From contig WAEK01000004.1 of assembly GCA_011634665.1 (NCBI GenBank), positions 648,001 through 712,000 of the forward strand: 64,000 bases of DNA, written 5' to 3'. This DNA comes from Mortierella sp. BCC40632 (Eukaryota > Mortierellomycota > Mortierellomycetes > Mortierellales > Mortierellaceae). Positions 22,689 to 33,512 of the stretch are shown piece by piece. Every line of letters begins with the position of its first letter. Position 1 is the first letter of the stretch. The translations under genes were made by a program, and so were the position numbers. Below the pieces are notes generated by a model. It searched no databases. It was given only the letters and a program-made list of their open reading frames with translations, and was not told where the DNA came from.

Positions 22689-23912
22689 ATGTCAACTCTC
22701 TATTTCAAAAGGGACATCCACCGTTCTGTGGAGAGCTTGCTTTACAGTCTCTTTGTCTACCAGTACTTTCTGGACACCAACACTCCTTACTTAATCCTCA
22801 GATGCGCCGTACAGGATGTAAGCAACGGTCATGGAGCCAAACTCGGGATGACAGCAAAGGGAGCATCTCGGTTCGATGGGAATTCCTATTTTCAATCGTT
22901 TTAACCATCATCGTCCTGTCTCCATAGCAAATCCTCTCTCTCAAGTCAAAAGCACCGACGCTCAGGATAGCACTCTACGTCGTCCTCATTATCAGCTTTC
23001 TGACTTTTATCCGACACCTCTATAAGCCAGACCAGTACGGCATCATCGTTGACTTTATTGGGAATGGTAAGTTTTTCAACAGAGCAATCATAGCAAGCAG
23101 TGGTAACAAGTCGTCCTGCTCAGAGGAGAAAAAAAAAGTCTCAATAATGGCAATGGTATTGACAGTGGCTACCTATTCTTTTTAATTTTGTCCGCCGGTC
23201 TATCTCAGTGTCAACACCAAGTGTCTCCAGACTCCTTGGTCTTGATCTTTTGATCATGGCGCTTCAAATCGTCACGGCCTTTATTGTCTTTGAGTCTCTA
23301 AAAGTAACACCCGACACTGTCCAATCTTCCACTGCCACGTCAAACCCGACCTCAGACCCGATCTCACACAGCACAACCGGATCAAGGCATCCTGGATACC
23401 CCAGGAACCTTCCTGGTCCAACAGTTGCCACACCTTCACAACCTATCCAGTCCTCCACCTTGGATGAACCTTCATCACCCATATTTGAATATACCCCAGG
23501 TCCTGAAGAACATGACCCCATTTCGGAATATTACGTGGATAATGAAGAGACAAGGTATAGCACGGACCGCCAAAATAACGCACAAGCTAGTGGCAGTAGT
23601 AGCAGTCGTCGTCAAGCAGGATCTCATGCTCCTATCGCAGGACGTAGTACCGATCGTAGTGGCTCTGATGCAGATAGTCCTTCTTCTGATAGTGAGAGTG
23701 ATGATGACCCTCTTGGAGAGGATTATGAGCAAGTCTTGGAGCAAGAGGCATTTGTGCTTCAAATCCGACTTGGAGATTTGTTTTCTTATTTAATTTCAAG
23801 TCAGGATACAATCTCTCTTCCTAGATTGGCCAGCTCGGGATCCGCTTTCGCTTCATCTGCCGCAGCCAGGACCGCGGCTGAGGCCAATAGAGTCCAGAAT
23901 CTTCCTGTTTGA
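22689..23912 (+). CDS. DUF1746-family membrane protein
   Basis: Exons 22689-22817, 22928-23066 and 23209-23912 join to 323 residues. The N-terminal third matches the fungal DUF1746 pattern: ESLLYSLFVYQYFLD, a hydrophobic helix ALYVVLIISFLTFI, GIIVDFIGN, then a second helix RLLGLDLLIMALQIVTAFI. The rest is hydrophilic and Ser/Pro/Asp-rich, probably cytosolic, with a serine/acidic block (SDSESDDD) near residue 260. DUF1746 includes, to my knowledge, fission-yeast Dsc4 of the Golgi Dsc ubiquitin ligase, so a role in membrane-protein quality control is possible but inferred. Start is the first ATG with the family pattern. Confidence 0.75.
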
Positions 23913-23948
23913 AGAAGACATTCGCTTTCAATGTACAATATCATAAAC

Positions 23949-23951
<3 letters not shown>

Positions 23952-23993
<42 letters not shown>
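23952..23993. repeat. (CT)n microsatellite in the DUF1746 3' flank
   Basis: About 20 CT units begin some 40 bp after the stop codon of the DUF1746 gene, within the 193-bp gap to the convergent hexosaminidase gene. Confidence 0.85.
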
Positions 23994-24000
<7 letters not shown>

Positions 24001-24105
24001 TTTACAACCCACAGGGACTTTACTGGATCTTCACTATGGGTGGGGGGAAGGAGGGGTGGGGGGAGAAAAGAGGCAGCGAGACAGGACTCCTTCTTCCTTT
24101 CTTTT

Positions 24106-25044
24106 TTAGCCTGGGCGGGAGGGTGTTGAGACGCGTGCAAAGTCCATCAGCAAGTTACAACCTGCATATTCATACATGGGCTCACGGATCGTCTCAAATT
24201 CGGGGATTGTTGGTCTAGGATCCTCTCCCTCCACAAAACTACCTCGACGGAAAGTGTAGGGGATAGAAGCTTGACTTTCATAGCTCGACCCCGTGATAAC
24301 TTCCCCATTTCCTCCTCCACCACCACCACCACCTCCGCCTGTGGATGTGCCAGTCGAGGATGAGAGCTGTTGGAGATGGAGTTGCTTGTTTTGAGAGTCG
24401 ATCCAAGCTTCTGAGGATTCAATATACTCAAGGATCCGCTCACGCATCGTCATTAAACGTGTTCGGAGCCCTCCATAACGTAGCTCCACTACCTCCCAAC
24501 CAAAAGGTTTGTTAGTTTGATGCCACATAGATCGATGGTATCTCCAAAGCCGATCCACAGCCACCTGGAGATCCACCAATCGACCCTCAGTCAACTCAAA
24601 AAGTTCTTGGCGGTTCCCAAGTTGATAGGCTAGCGCTAGACGAGAATGAAGATGGCATTTGAGACTGAGCACAGTCGCCACATGGAACGCCATCCGAAGA
24701 CGTGAGTTTTGGGGATGGTCTTCTTTGAACTCGATTGCTTTCGCTAATCGCTGTGCTACTTCAGAATAATGGGTCTCCAGATCCAAATGAGCATATTGTG
24801 GAGACATGTGTGCGAGGAAAGGATCTAGTAAGAGATGATCCAGTCAGTCCAGAGACGTCGATTAGTTATTCCGTATTTTGAAGCCAAGGAATGTGAAACA
24901 TTTAGCTCTGGAGAATATTTTCACATAATTGTGATTCATTACCTTCCCATAGTAGAAATTTACTCGGATTAGGGGCAAAGTGGGTCTTGAGGGTGAGTGG
25001 GGTATCTCCTTCGACGACATTATCAATCTAATATATTGGATATA

Positions 25045-25080
<36 letters not shown>

Positions 25081-27419
25081 GAGCCAGTTAGTCTTCATCA
25101 TACATAATTCTTTTAGCCGCTTGAATAATTCCATGACCAGGATTACCCTACCTTGCTAGCATGGATCCAATCGTCCAAGTTGGCTCCACAGACACCTTCA
25201 AAGCACGTTTTCAGACGATCTAGATCTATTTCATCATCATAGGTATAGCCATGATCGGCAAAGTAGTATACTCCGGGGAGTGCAGAGAACCTTGGTAAGA
25301 GGAGGAGGAGGAAAAATGAAAAAGAAAAGACAAGTTAAACAGCCAATCTACACATTCATTTTGAATAAAGTCCAATAGTCTCACACTTTTCTGTTAGCTC
25401 AGGTCTGCTCCTTACATATCACATTCATGGCCCTCATCGCCCCAGATCGTGATCATCATGTTTTTCACGCCTGAGCCCTTGCTTTTGGACGCCTGACAGG
25501 ATGCCTGGATTGTAGCAAATGTAAATGGCAGTGCACACCAAAATCGGTTCCATGTCCACGCAGCAGCTAGAGTGAGTAGAGTGGTCATAAGAAAAGATGC
25601 TTTTAGTGAACTAATCTTGACTAGTGACTCCAATTGGTTAGCAGAATGAGTCGGGAAAGGAAAGGGGCAGGGGCGAGGGGGATGAGAAGGGGAAAAAAAA
25701 AACTTACTAGCTACCCAAGGATGAGGACAGCCCAGCTCCTGGTGTTGTCCAATCTTTGAGGCGTAAGCCTGACTGGACGTGTGGTAATAGTCCCAGTAGA
25801 CGAGATCAATATCTGGGGGAAGTGTCTCGACCAGTTGAGGTGTTCCGCCATCGTAGTATCCCGAAAGGCTATTGTTCTTATTAGCTAATAATAAAAGTAA
25901 TGAAAAAATGCAGATAGGATGAGTCTTCATCCCCCTTGAGTCGGCCTACGTCGTGATTCCAATCTCGAATAATGAATGCGCGGAGAATGGCATTTACCAA
26001 GTGTGAACAGCACTATTCATCAATTGAAGGAAAAGCAATGAGGGTTAGGGCACAAAAGGGTCTGTGGAAATCGGGCCCTCGTCAAGTAGGGAAAAAAAAG
26101 TTACAAAGAGAGAGATTCTAAACGTACTATCGGACCAAATCATGGGCTGGAGTCCTAGCTTTGTGCAGATGAGTTGAACACGCTTCACATGTTGGATAAA
26201 CACTCTTGATGGGTCCTCATATCCAAAGATTTGTCGATAGCGGCCTTCTCCAACACCTCCTGCTTCGTCCAGTCCAATGTGGATCCGTTTGGACCGCAGA
26301 GGCGAGCTTATAGTGGTGATCATCTGATTCCAGAAGAGAAAGCAAAATGGGCATCAGATTTTTGGACTTGTAGACAGATGCAGAAGAAAAGAAAAAAAAA
26401 AAAACGAGCGAGTCCAATCAATAGGTTTACCTTCTCAATGAGGTTGTAGGTCTCGTCCCAATTGGCGAGTAATACCTCGCTCGTGTCTCGGTAGACATGG
26501 TACTTGGGCCATTGAAGGATCTGTCCGAGATGGCCCAGTGTCTGAATACAAGGAACAAGCTCAATCCCCCTTTGAAAGACCGATTAAAAGAAAGGAATAA
26601 AGAAAGAGAGTAAGAGTCGGAAAAAGAAATATAAAAGATTAGAACATGCATCCAAACTTTCGGCAAAACCCCTTCTTGACTCTCCTGGCTCTCCGATGTT
26701 TTGTTGAGTCGTGGGAGAACTTTCTGGTTACTTACAGCGCAAAGGCATAGTCATCCATGTTGATGAGCTCCTGGCGAGTGTAGCCTCCTCGCAGATAACC
26801 GAAAAAAGTTTCGCCTTCCATCTCATAAGTATCCTCGGTATAGAGCTGGAGCATGTTGATGCCCATCAATGCGCATTGTCGCATCAGTGTAAAGACGCTC
26901 GATTGCTTCAGAACTCCTCCACGACTGCAGTCGACCATAATGCTAAATTAAGGTTAATCGTCCCCAGAGAATCATGTCAGTGTCACCATGAGGCTTCGTT
27001 ATAGCTGTGAGCAGAAGCAGAAGCAGAAGCAGAAGCAGAAGCAGAAGCAGAAACAGAAGCATAAAAAAAAAAAAAGTCTGCGCTAGTGCTTCTTTGGTTC
27101 TCACTGCAGCCTTCCCCCTGTGAGAGTGTCAGCCATCACACGGTCTTGTGGAAGCAGACCAGCGAGTCTTGCACAAAAGCAGGGTGGCCAGGGGAGAGGG
27201 GAGCAGTCCAGCAGGTATGACAAGAATACGTACGCGAGGTTCTCGTAACAGGCCTTTTCTGAATAATTCAATAGGGATCGCGTCCTTTCTGGATCGGGCC
27301 CTTGGATCTGTCGACTGGCGCCTAGAATGCGGCCTAGAGACCTGAACGCTATAAGGTATGGTATAGAACATGGTCCGAGTTAAAGGGAGAGAGATAAGAC
27401 CGTCCGTGAGTGTGAGTGA

Positions 27420-27453
<34 letters not shown>

Positions 27454-28468
27454 ACCAATTTGTAGTGTTGAGGTCATCCCCGCACTAAAGGCACTAGTCC
27501 ACCCAAGCGCATTGAGGGCGATTTAGAGACAGCGATTGGTGCAGTGCCAACAGCCGGTATGCGGGCGGGGGGTAACGGCGAGCGGGGGGAAAGAGGGGAA
27601 ACTGAAGCGGATACACGAATCAGATGGATGCATGGTGTTGGGCGGCGAGGTTGGTGAGCTTTTCTCCTGGACGATATGATGTACGCCCGGATCATTTGTT
27701 ATTGCAAATCGAGATTAAACATGATTGTTCATTCTCGGTACATTGGGGGTGTAAAGAGAGGAAAAAGAAGAGGAAAAAGAAAAGAAGAGAAAGAGATAAA
27801 GACGCAGTCGAGGAGAGGATTCACTCTGTCTCTTTCGCTCTTCATTAAATGCTGTGCACGTTCAGGGAAGGAGTGAGTGGTTGGCCAAGGAGATGTGCAG
27901 AATTACCTTCAATCTTGCGTTGGTACTTGACGACGATCCCGTTCCTCTTTTGATCGTCCCTGTTGTCGACAAAGGGGTCAACCATGACTGAGCACTCGCC
28001 AGAGCTCATTCCAGGGTCCTTTTCAAACCTAGAAACACGCGGAGGAGCCGGCGGAGAGAGTAGTACGCAGGCGGACACAGGGTGTTAGAGCCTGCTGTGC
28101 TTTTTGCGCGGGGGTAGAGAGAAAGAGAGAGAGAGAGAGAAAAAAAAAGGAGACCGACGACTTGAACGTTTGTGGAGATGGGAGCATTCACATGAGTCAT
28201 TCGGACTCGTGGGGAGGGGGGGGTGGGGTCAAGAAAGGTCAAGAGAGTGAGTCGTCTCGGGGGAGCAGATGTTGGATAGGAGAGAGGGGACTGACCTGAG
28301 GATCCAATGGAACTCGACGTCCTGCAGGTCGTCGTTCTCGGCAAGGCTAATGTTGTGGTGGGGAGCATTGGCGGCAATGGTGGAGACACCCTGGTGCAGT
28401 TCGGCGGGAAGATGAGCCAAGTCGATCAGGAGATTGAGTCCTCCTGAGATGGTCATGTCGGTGTCCAT
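24106..28468 (-). CDS. GH20 hexosaminidase D-like enzyme
   Basis: Predicted beta-N-acetylhexosaminidase of glycoside hydrolase family 20, closest in pattern to cytosolic/nuclear hexosaminidase D. Twelve coding exons join in one frame to about 745 residues: 28296-28468, 27907-28028, 27234-27348, 26736-26942, 26431-26569, 26128-26323, 25998-26012, 25708-25884, 25416-25566, 25152-25290, 24943-25027 and 24106-24824. Landmarks in order: ISGGLNLLIDLAHLP, ALGRILG-type segment, IMVDCSRGGV, LQLYTEDTYE, LVPCIQTLGHLGQ, catalytic Asp-Glu pair in HIGLDEAGG, WSDMLFTLANK, YWDYYHT, AAWTWNRFW and ITIWGDEGHE. Exon 7 is only 15 nt. The C-terminal exon adds a helical region and a Gly run. No signal peptide is seen, consistent with an intracellular enzyme. 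Start chosen as the first ATG before DTDMTISGG; an upstream exon cannot be excluded. Intron 3 (between 26943 and 27233) carries a GCAGAA hexamer array. Confidence 0.88.
27011..27060. repeat. (GCAGAA)n hexanucleotide array
   Basis: Eight near-perfect GCAGAA units with one AACAGAA variant, within an intron of the hexosaminidase gene and followed by an A run. Confidence 0.85.
27421..27450. repeat. Poly-A tract (30 nt) in hexosaminidase intron
   Basis: Uninterrupted A residues on the plus strand (T on the coding strand) within the 558-bp intron between exons 2 and 3 of the hexosaminidase gene. Confidence 0.85.
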
Positions 28469-28600
28469 GTAGATCTGTCTGTGTGACAGTGAGTGAGAGA
28501 GTGAGTGAGCGAGTGAATGAGTGGGTGAGCAAGCGAGCGAGTGAGTGGGTGAGGAGGGATGATGAGAAAAGAGAACGGATGAGGATGAAAGAGAGAAGAA

Positions 28601-28717
<117 letters not shown>

Positions 28718-28927
28718 TTCATTTCTTTCAACACAGACAGTTTGAGAGAATAATGAAAAAAAAAAAAGAGAAGGCGTGACTGAGGACAGAGGCCCGTGAG
28801 CACTCTCCTTCTCCTTCTCTCTGCGTCTCCACCTCCTCCACTCCTCTCGGCTCTTGCTCTGTTCCGCAGGGAAACCCTCCATACCCCTTCTACACTCACA
28901 CACACACACCCTTCTTCGGAATTTCCC

Positions 28928-28931
<4 letters not shown>

Positions 28932-29008
<77 letters not shown>
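28932..29008. repeat. Long (GA)n tract, second of a pair
   Basis: About 38 uninterrupted GA units followed by a CACCCGC-type run (29016-29085). Together with the tract at 28607-28712 and a (CT)n block at 29398-29442 it fills much of the region between the divergently transcribed hexosaminidase and protease genes. Confidence 0.9.
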
Positions 29009-29010
<2 letters not shown>

Positions 29011-29392
29011 ATCCTCTCACCCGCCTCACCCGCCTCACCCGCACCCGCACCCTCGCCCGCGCCCGCACCTTCACCTGCACCCTTCTTCTCGTCCCACTCC
29101 CCGATCCTTCTGCTCAATATGATCCACAACTGGTCTTCTGTTTGCGTCCGCTGCCATGGCCCTGACGAAGACGGGGCCAAGACCGAGGGCAGGGCCTTCT
29201 TCCATAATGAATATCAACTCGTGCAGACCTGTCCTTGTTGCACACTCACTTGCTGTCCTACCCGTCGCACCTCTTCATCTCTTTCAACCTTTTATATATT
29301 TTTTTTAAATACGAATTCCACCTCATGTGTCGCCTTAACTCGCTCATCCTCTCTTTGCAAACCATGGCTATTCTCTTTTCTCTCTTTTTCTT

Positions 29393-29450
<58 letters not shown>

Positions 29451-29469
29451 TGATCTCTCTTCAACACAG

Positions 29470-32400
29470 CTGGCTATTCGACCTTTACAGCCTCAGGCAT
29501 TGCATTAGAATCCAACCTGGTCGTAACAAGGTAGATGGGAAGAAGAGAAACCTCTTCCCCAGTGCTTTTGAACCTTGAGTCATTTTTCTTTCATTTTTTT
29601 TTTTTTTTTTTTTTTTTTTTTCGATCTGCACCGGACGGGAGAATTGACGGGATTCACTTTATTTGATTTTTTGGAACCGTGCCCAACAATAGCGCAAGTC
29701 TGCTGCGACCATTCCTGGTGGACAAGGTACAAATGGAGTAGTCTAGGGGGAGAGAGAGGAGACAACAACAACAAAAAAAAAAAAAAGAGAGGGGCTGCAT
29801 ATAGAGTAACATTCAACAGCAAAAAAAAAAAAAAAAAAAGGGTGCGAGTAATTTGGTGAGCCGGTGTCCCTGATCCCAGCTTCACCCCTACGCAAAGGAG
29901 GTTAAGCTATGGTTTCTATGGGCATGGAGAAGGAGAGAGAGAGAGAGAAAGAAAAAGAAAGAAGAAAGAGGGAAAGAGAGAGAAAGAAAGGAAAGGGAAG
30001 GTGAACCGGGAATAGCATTGGCCGTGGGAGTTTAGAATCGCCCATTTCAAGCATTGCCGAGCACAAGCTTCATTCTCCCTTGGTCTCTCTTCCCCCTTTT
30101 GCCCCCACACTTTCTCTCTCTCTCTTCCCCAAAGAGAACATTGTGGTCCGAACCCACGGACTCAAACATGCAACAGAGCACAATACCTTTCTAGCGCGAC
30201 CTCTTTTTTTTTTAGTCCTTGTTGTGGTTGATAACCTAAACACACGGGCCTCAGGCTATTCGCTGCTAGTGCAAGCCCACAGGAAAAACGTCGACAGGCT
30301 TGGTCCTCATCCCTAACGCTCCATCCTCTTACTTTTGTCTATAGCTGTCGTCGTATGGAGAACTGGTTCTGTGTCCCAATTCTGGTGTAGACGTACTCTT
30401 TGAAAAGAACATCAACGACGGTAAACCCAATGCCCCTGGGACACATAGGGGGCAACACACACACGCACTAAGAGAGAAGGGAGAGAGAAAGAAAGAAAGA
30501 AAGAAAGAGAGAGAGCTCGGTTCATTTTTTACGAATGTGAATGTGTAAGAGTGAGAATGAGAGATATGACTCCTCACATCCGATTTCAATTGACGACCTT
30601 AGATGGAAGCGAGACCTGGGTTACTGCCGAGCTTGTTGCCGTCGTCGAAGCTGAAGGTAAGTGTCCCCAAAAAGGAATACCAAAGGAGAGCAAGGGAGGG
30701 AGTACAGGAGAGTCGTTTACTGAATGACTCCTAACTTGGACCATTGTCGGCTTTCTAGGCATGCTCTCGTCCATCCGTCGCTTGACAGGGAACGACTCGA
30801 ACATGTGGGTCTTTGGCTGGGATACCAACAAGAGCCAACTGGGAACAGACCTCAGCTCCATCCACCGCTTCTCGCTCCGAAACGTTGGTATTTCTGGCCT
30901 TGCCATTCTCCGTCTACCTTCCAATTCATTGACCACAAACCCTGTGTCAATGGACATGGACATGACCACGGCCTACGAGTCATGCCAACTCCTCATGCCC
31001 TCTGTCGGAAAGCGTCTGACACTTCACGGCTCTGGATTTGGATTGATTGCGCCTTCAGTCTTGATCAACAATATCAGTCAGGGTGTGGTGGCCAATCTTA
31101 TTCATCCTCACAGAGCTGCACGACGAGCCGATGGACATGCCAGTTCCTTGGTGTTGACCGACGCAAAGTTCTTGCCTGGAATGGAAGGCGGTCCTGTCAG
31201 CTGGGAAGAGAATGGAGAACTCGCAGGTATCAGCATGCTCCCTATCAGGTGCGTATTTTTATACACTTCATCATTATGCTTTGAATGTGCATGTCAACTA
31301 AAAAAGTTGGTATCACCATGACCGTACCTCTTTCATGTCCAAAGGGGAGAGAGGAAAGAACATAAAAGCAAGCTGTCTAGTAACCTGAATCGTATTTCTT
31401 TGTTTTACGTATCCGTGTGTTTGTTCAAATAGGCGGACAGACGGGGAGCCAGTGGACATCAGTCTAGTTATACCCGTGGCATGTATCATTTCTGCAATTG
31501 CTCCCTATCTTAATGTACCCAGGCAGTCGTTGCTTCCAAGTCACAAGTCGACGCTCAAGACGACGGTGCTCATGGAGGCGCGTCAGGCAGTTGTGATGGT
31601 TCAAGTTGGCCAAACTTGGGCATCCGGAGTCGTCATCTCCAAGCACGGACGTAAGGAAAAAATAGGGGAGAGAAAGAGAAAGAGAGAGAGAAAGAAAGAG
31701 GGACACCGATTGTTTACGATGCCCGTGCTGCTGGATGACTTTTGGTAGATGAATTTTGGAGTAACTTTTTTTTTTTTTTTTTTTTTTTTGTCACTACCAC
31801 TAGATATTCTCACAAACGCTCACGTCTTTACATCGTTTTTGGATAATATCAGTAACCGGACCCATCCCAACTTGAGAGGCGGAGTGTCGTTACGAGTTCG
31901 TATTGACTCTCCTCAGCAACAGGTACTAAAATGGACAAGAGACCCAACCGTTATCAGCGTCGGACAGATCTACTCTTTTTCAAAATACGATCACCTTACT
32001 GACCCGATCGCAAAAACAACAACCACAACAACAACAACAATAACAAAAAATCTCTCCCCCTCTGAATGAATAGCAATGGATTGACGGCTGCGAGGTTGTA
32101 TTTGTCTCCGAGTCGTGCTGGGATGTGGCTCTTATCAAGATCCCAGAAACTTGTGTCTTGGCTGGTTTCCTTCCATACTTGCCTCTTCGGACAAAGCATG
32201 AGCTGTAAGTCGAGTAAAATTAGTAGATTCTGAATTACGGAGATAAAGTCGTCTCATCCTCTCAATGCACAGCTGACTTTTTCTTCTTCTATGGCATCGC
32301 ATTTTCATTTATAGTTCGAGAGAAAAACCAATAGAAAAGGGAACGCCACTGTTTGCCATTGGTCATGGAATTTTTGGACCCTCCTCTGGCGTGTTACCGT

Positions 32401-32866
32401 TGATCACCTCGGGCATCTGTAGTCGAGTTGTTCATCACGACCGACAACCTGCAATGCTTCTCAGTAGTGCACCTGTTCATCGTGGCAACAGTGGTGGTGT
32501 TCTCGTGACAACCGAGGGACATTTTGCAGGATTGGTCACGGGCAATGGAAAGACCTCTTCTGGACGAACGATCACTCATCTCAACTTTGCTATTCCCTTG
32601 GAAGCCATCTCGGACGCAATCAATGCATACCTTGTAGACGATGATCGCAAATGGCTCGATCGCTTGAATACTCCACCTTCTCGAATTGATGATATTTGGT
32701 CTCTTCGTGGAACAGCCCCAGTCTGGGAGCCTCTCGAAAAAGGTATCCTATCCCTCCCTCCCTTCATAAGAATGCACTCGAGGCATTGTGCGCTACTTGA
32801 GAAATTATGATACTGGCTTATCTTTCTTTCTTAGAAACTAACCAAACTATCTCTCTTGAAAATTAG
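29470..32866 (+). CDS. TYSND1-like peroxisomal processing protease (N-terminal exon unresolved)
   Basis: Trypsin-fold serine protease of the peroxisomal leader-peptide-processing (TYSND1/DEG15) group. Exons joining in frame: 29470-29530, 29693-29726, 30345-30420, 30564-30656, 30759-31248, 31433-31650, 31804-31922, 32074-32204, 32315-32742 and 32835-32866, about 550 residues. The N-terminal half shows the degenerate protease-like region (GYSTFTASGIALESNLVVT, SASLLRPFLVDK, DAKFLPGMEGGPV). The C-terminal half holds the triad: His in ILTNAHVF, Asp in CWDVALIKI, Ser in VHRGNSGGVLV, then THLNFAIPLEAI. The start exon, probably within 29100-29400, could not be fixed. Spliced as shown the protein ends SLEN; without the last splice it would end LLEKL. 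Neither is a standard PTS1, unusual for this family. Confidence 0.82.
30142..30203 (-). other. tRNA-like relic inside a protease-gene intron
   Basis: The minus strand carries a B-box-like GGGTTCGGACC with a four-pair T-type stem (GTGG/CCAC), a D-like arm (GCGC/GTGC) and a weak anticodon-like arm, but the acceptor stem and a 7-nt anticodon loop cannot be formed. It looks like a decayed tRNA or tRNA-derived short element. It lies in the 618-bp intron between protease exons 29693-29726 and 30345-30420. Confidence 0.3.
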
Positions 32867-32906
32867 TATCAAGCAAATTGTAATAGGGTCATCCGCCCCA
32901 CACAGT

Positions 32907-32969
32907 TCCTTCCTTTCTTCCTTTCTTCCTTTCTTCCTTTCTTTCTTCCTTTCTTCCTTCCTTTCTTTT
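32907..32969. repeat. (CCTTTCTT)n pyrimidine repeat
   Basis: TTCCTTTC units fill part of the 193-bp gap between the convergent protease and RPAP3-like genes, where both 3' ends must be formed. Confidence 0.8.
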
Positions 32970-33059
32970 CCTCTCCCTTGCATCGTAGATTCGTAGTAGA
33001 GCATACGCCCATTACAATAGCGTCTTTTTGATATATTTCTGGACACATGACAACTATCA

Positions 33060-33481
33060 CTAAAGGCTAGTTTTAAACTTGGAAGCCAATGAAGCAACCT
33101 CTTGTTGACTATAAGTGTTGTCACCAGTATGCGTCGATAGATATTGAAAGATGGTGGTGAGGTCTATTGGAATCAAAGTAACACATATCACCCAAAAAGG
33201 AAACAAAGTTTTAGTAGTCGAGTCTTTTGTGTGTTGTGTGTGTGTGTGTTCCTTTTAGGTACGCGTCGATCTAGTGTGTATATCATGTCAGCTCACCTTT
33301 CTTATCTGTCCCAGTCATGAACATGAGCGTCATATCAAAGCGCTGAACCTTGGCCAGATTAAGAAGTGTTCTATAAAGGAGCTCTGGCTCTTCGTTCCTA
33401 TTTCCAAACAAAACAAACAAACAAAAAAAGATAACAGATGGATGAGCATATGATCATTCTTGTAATATATGCATAATAAAA

Positions 33482-33512
<31 letters not shown>

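Noticed and set aside
27011..27060. GCAGAA array as a CRISPR-like repeat
   Set aside because: Tandem hexamers without spacers inside a eukaryotic intron.
33060..33124. Alternative RPAP3 last exon from the acceptor at 33104-33105
   Set aside because: It gives a short unrelated tail; the acceptor at 33164 gives IFQYLS and QEVASLASKFK, matching the family.
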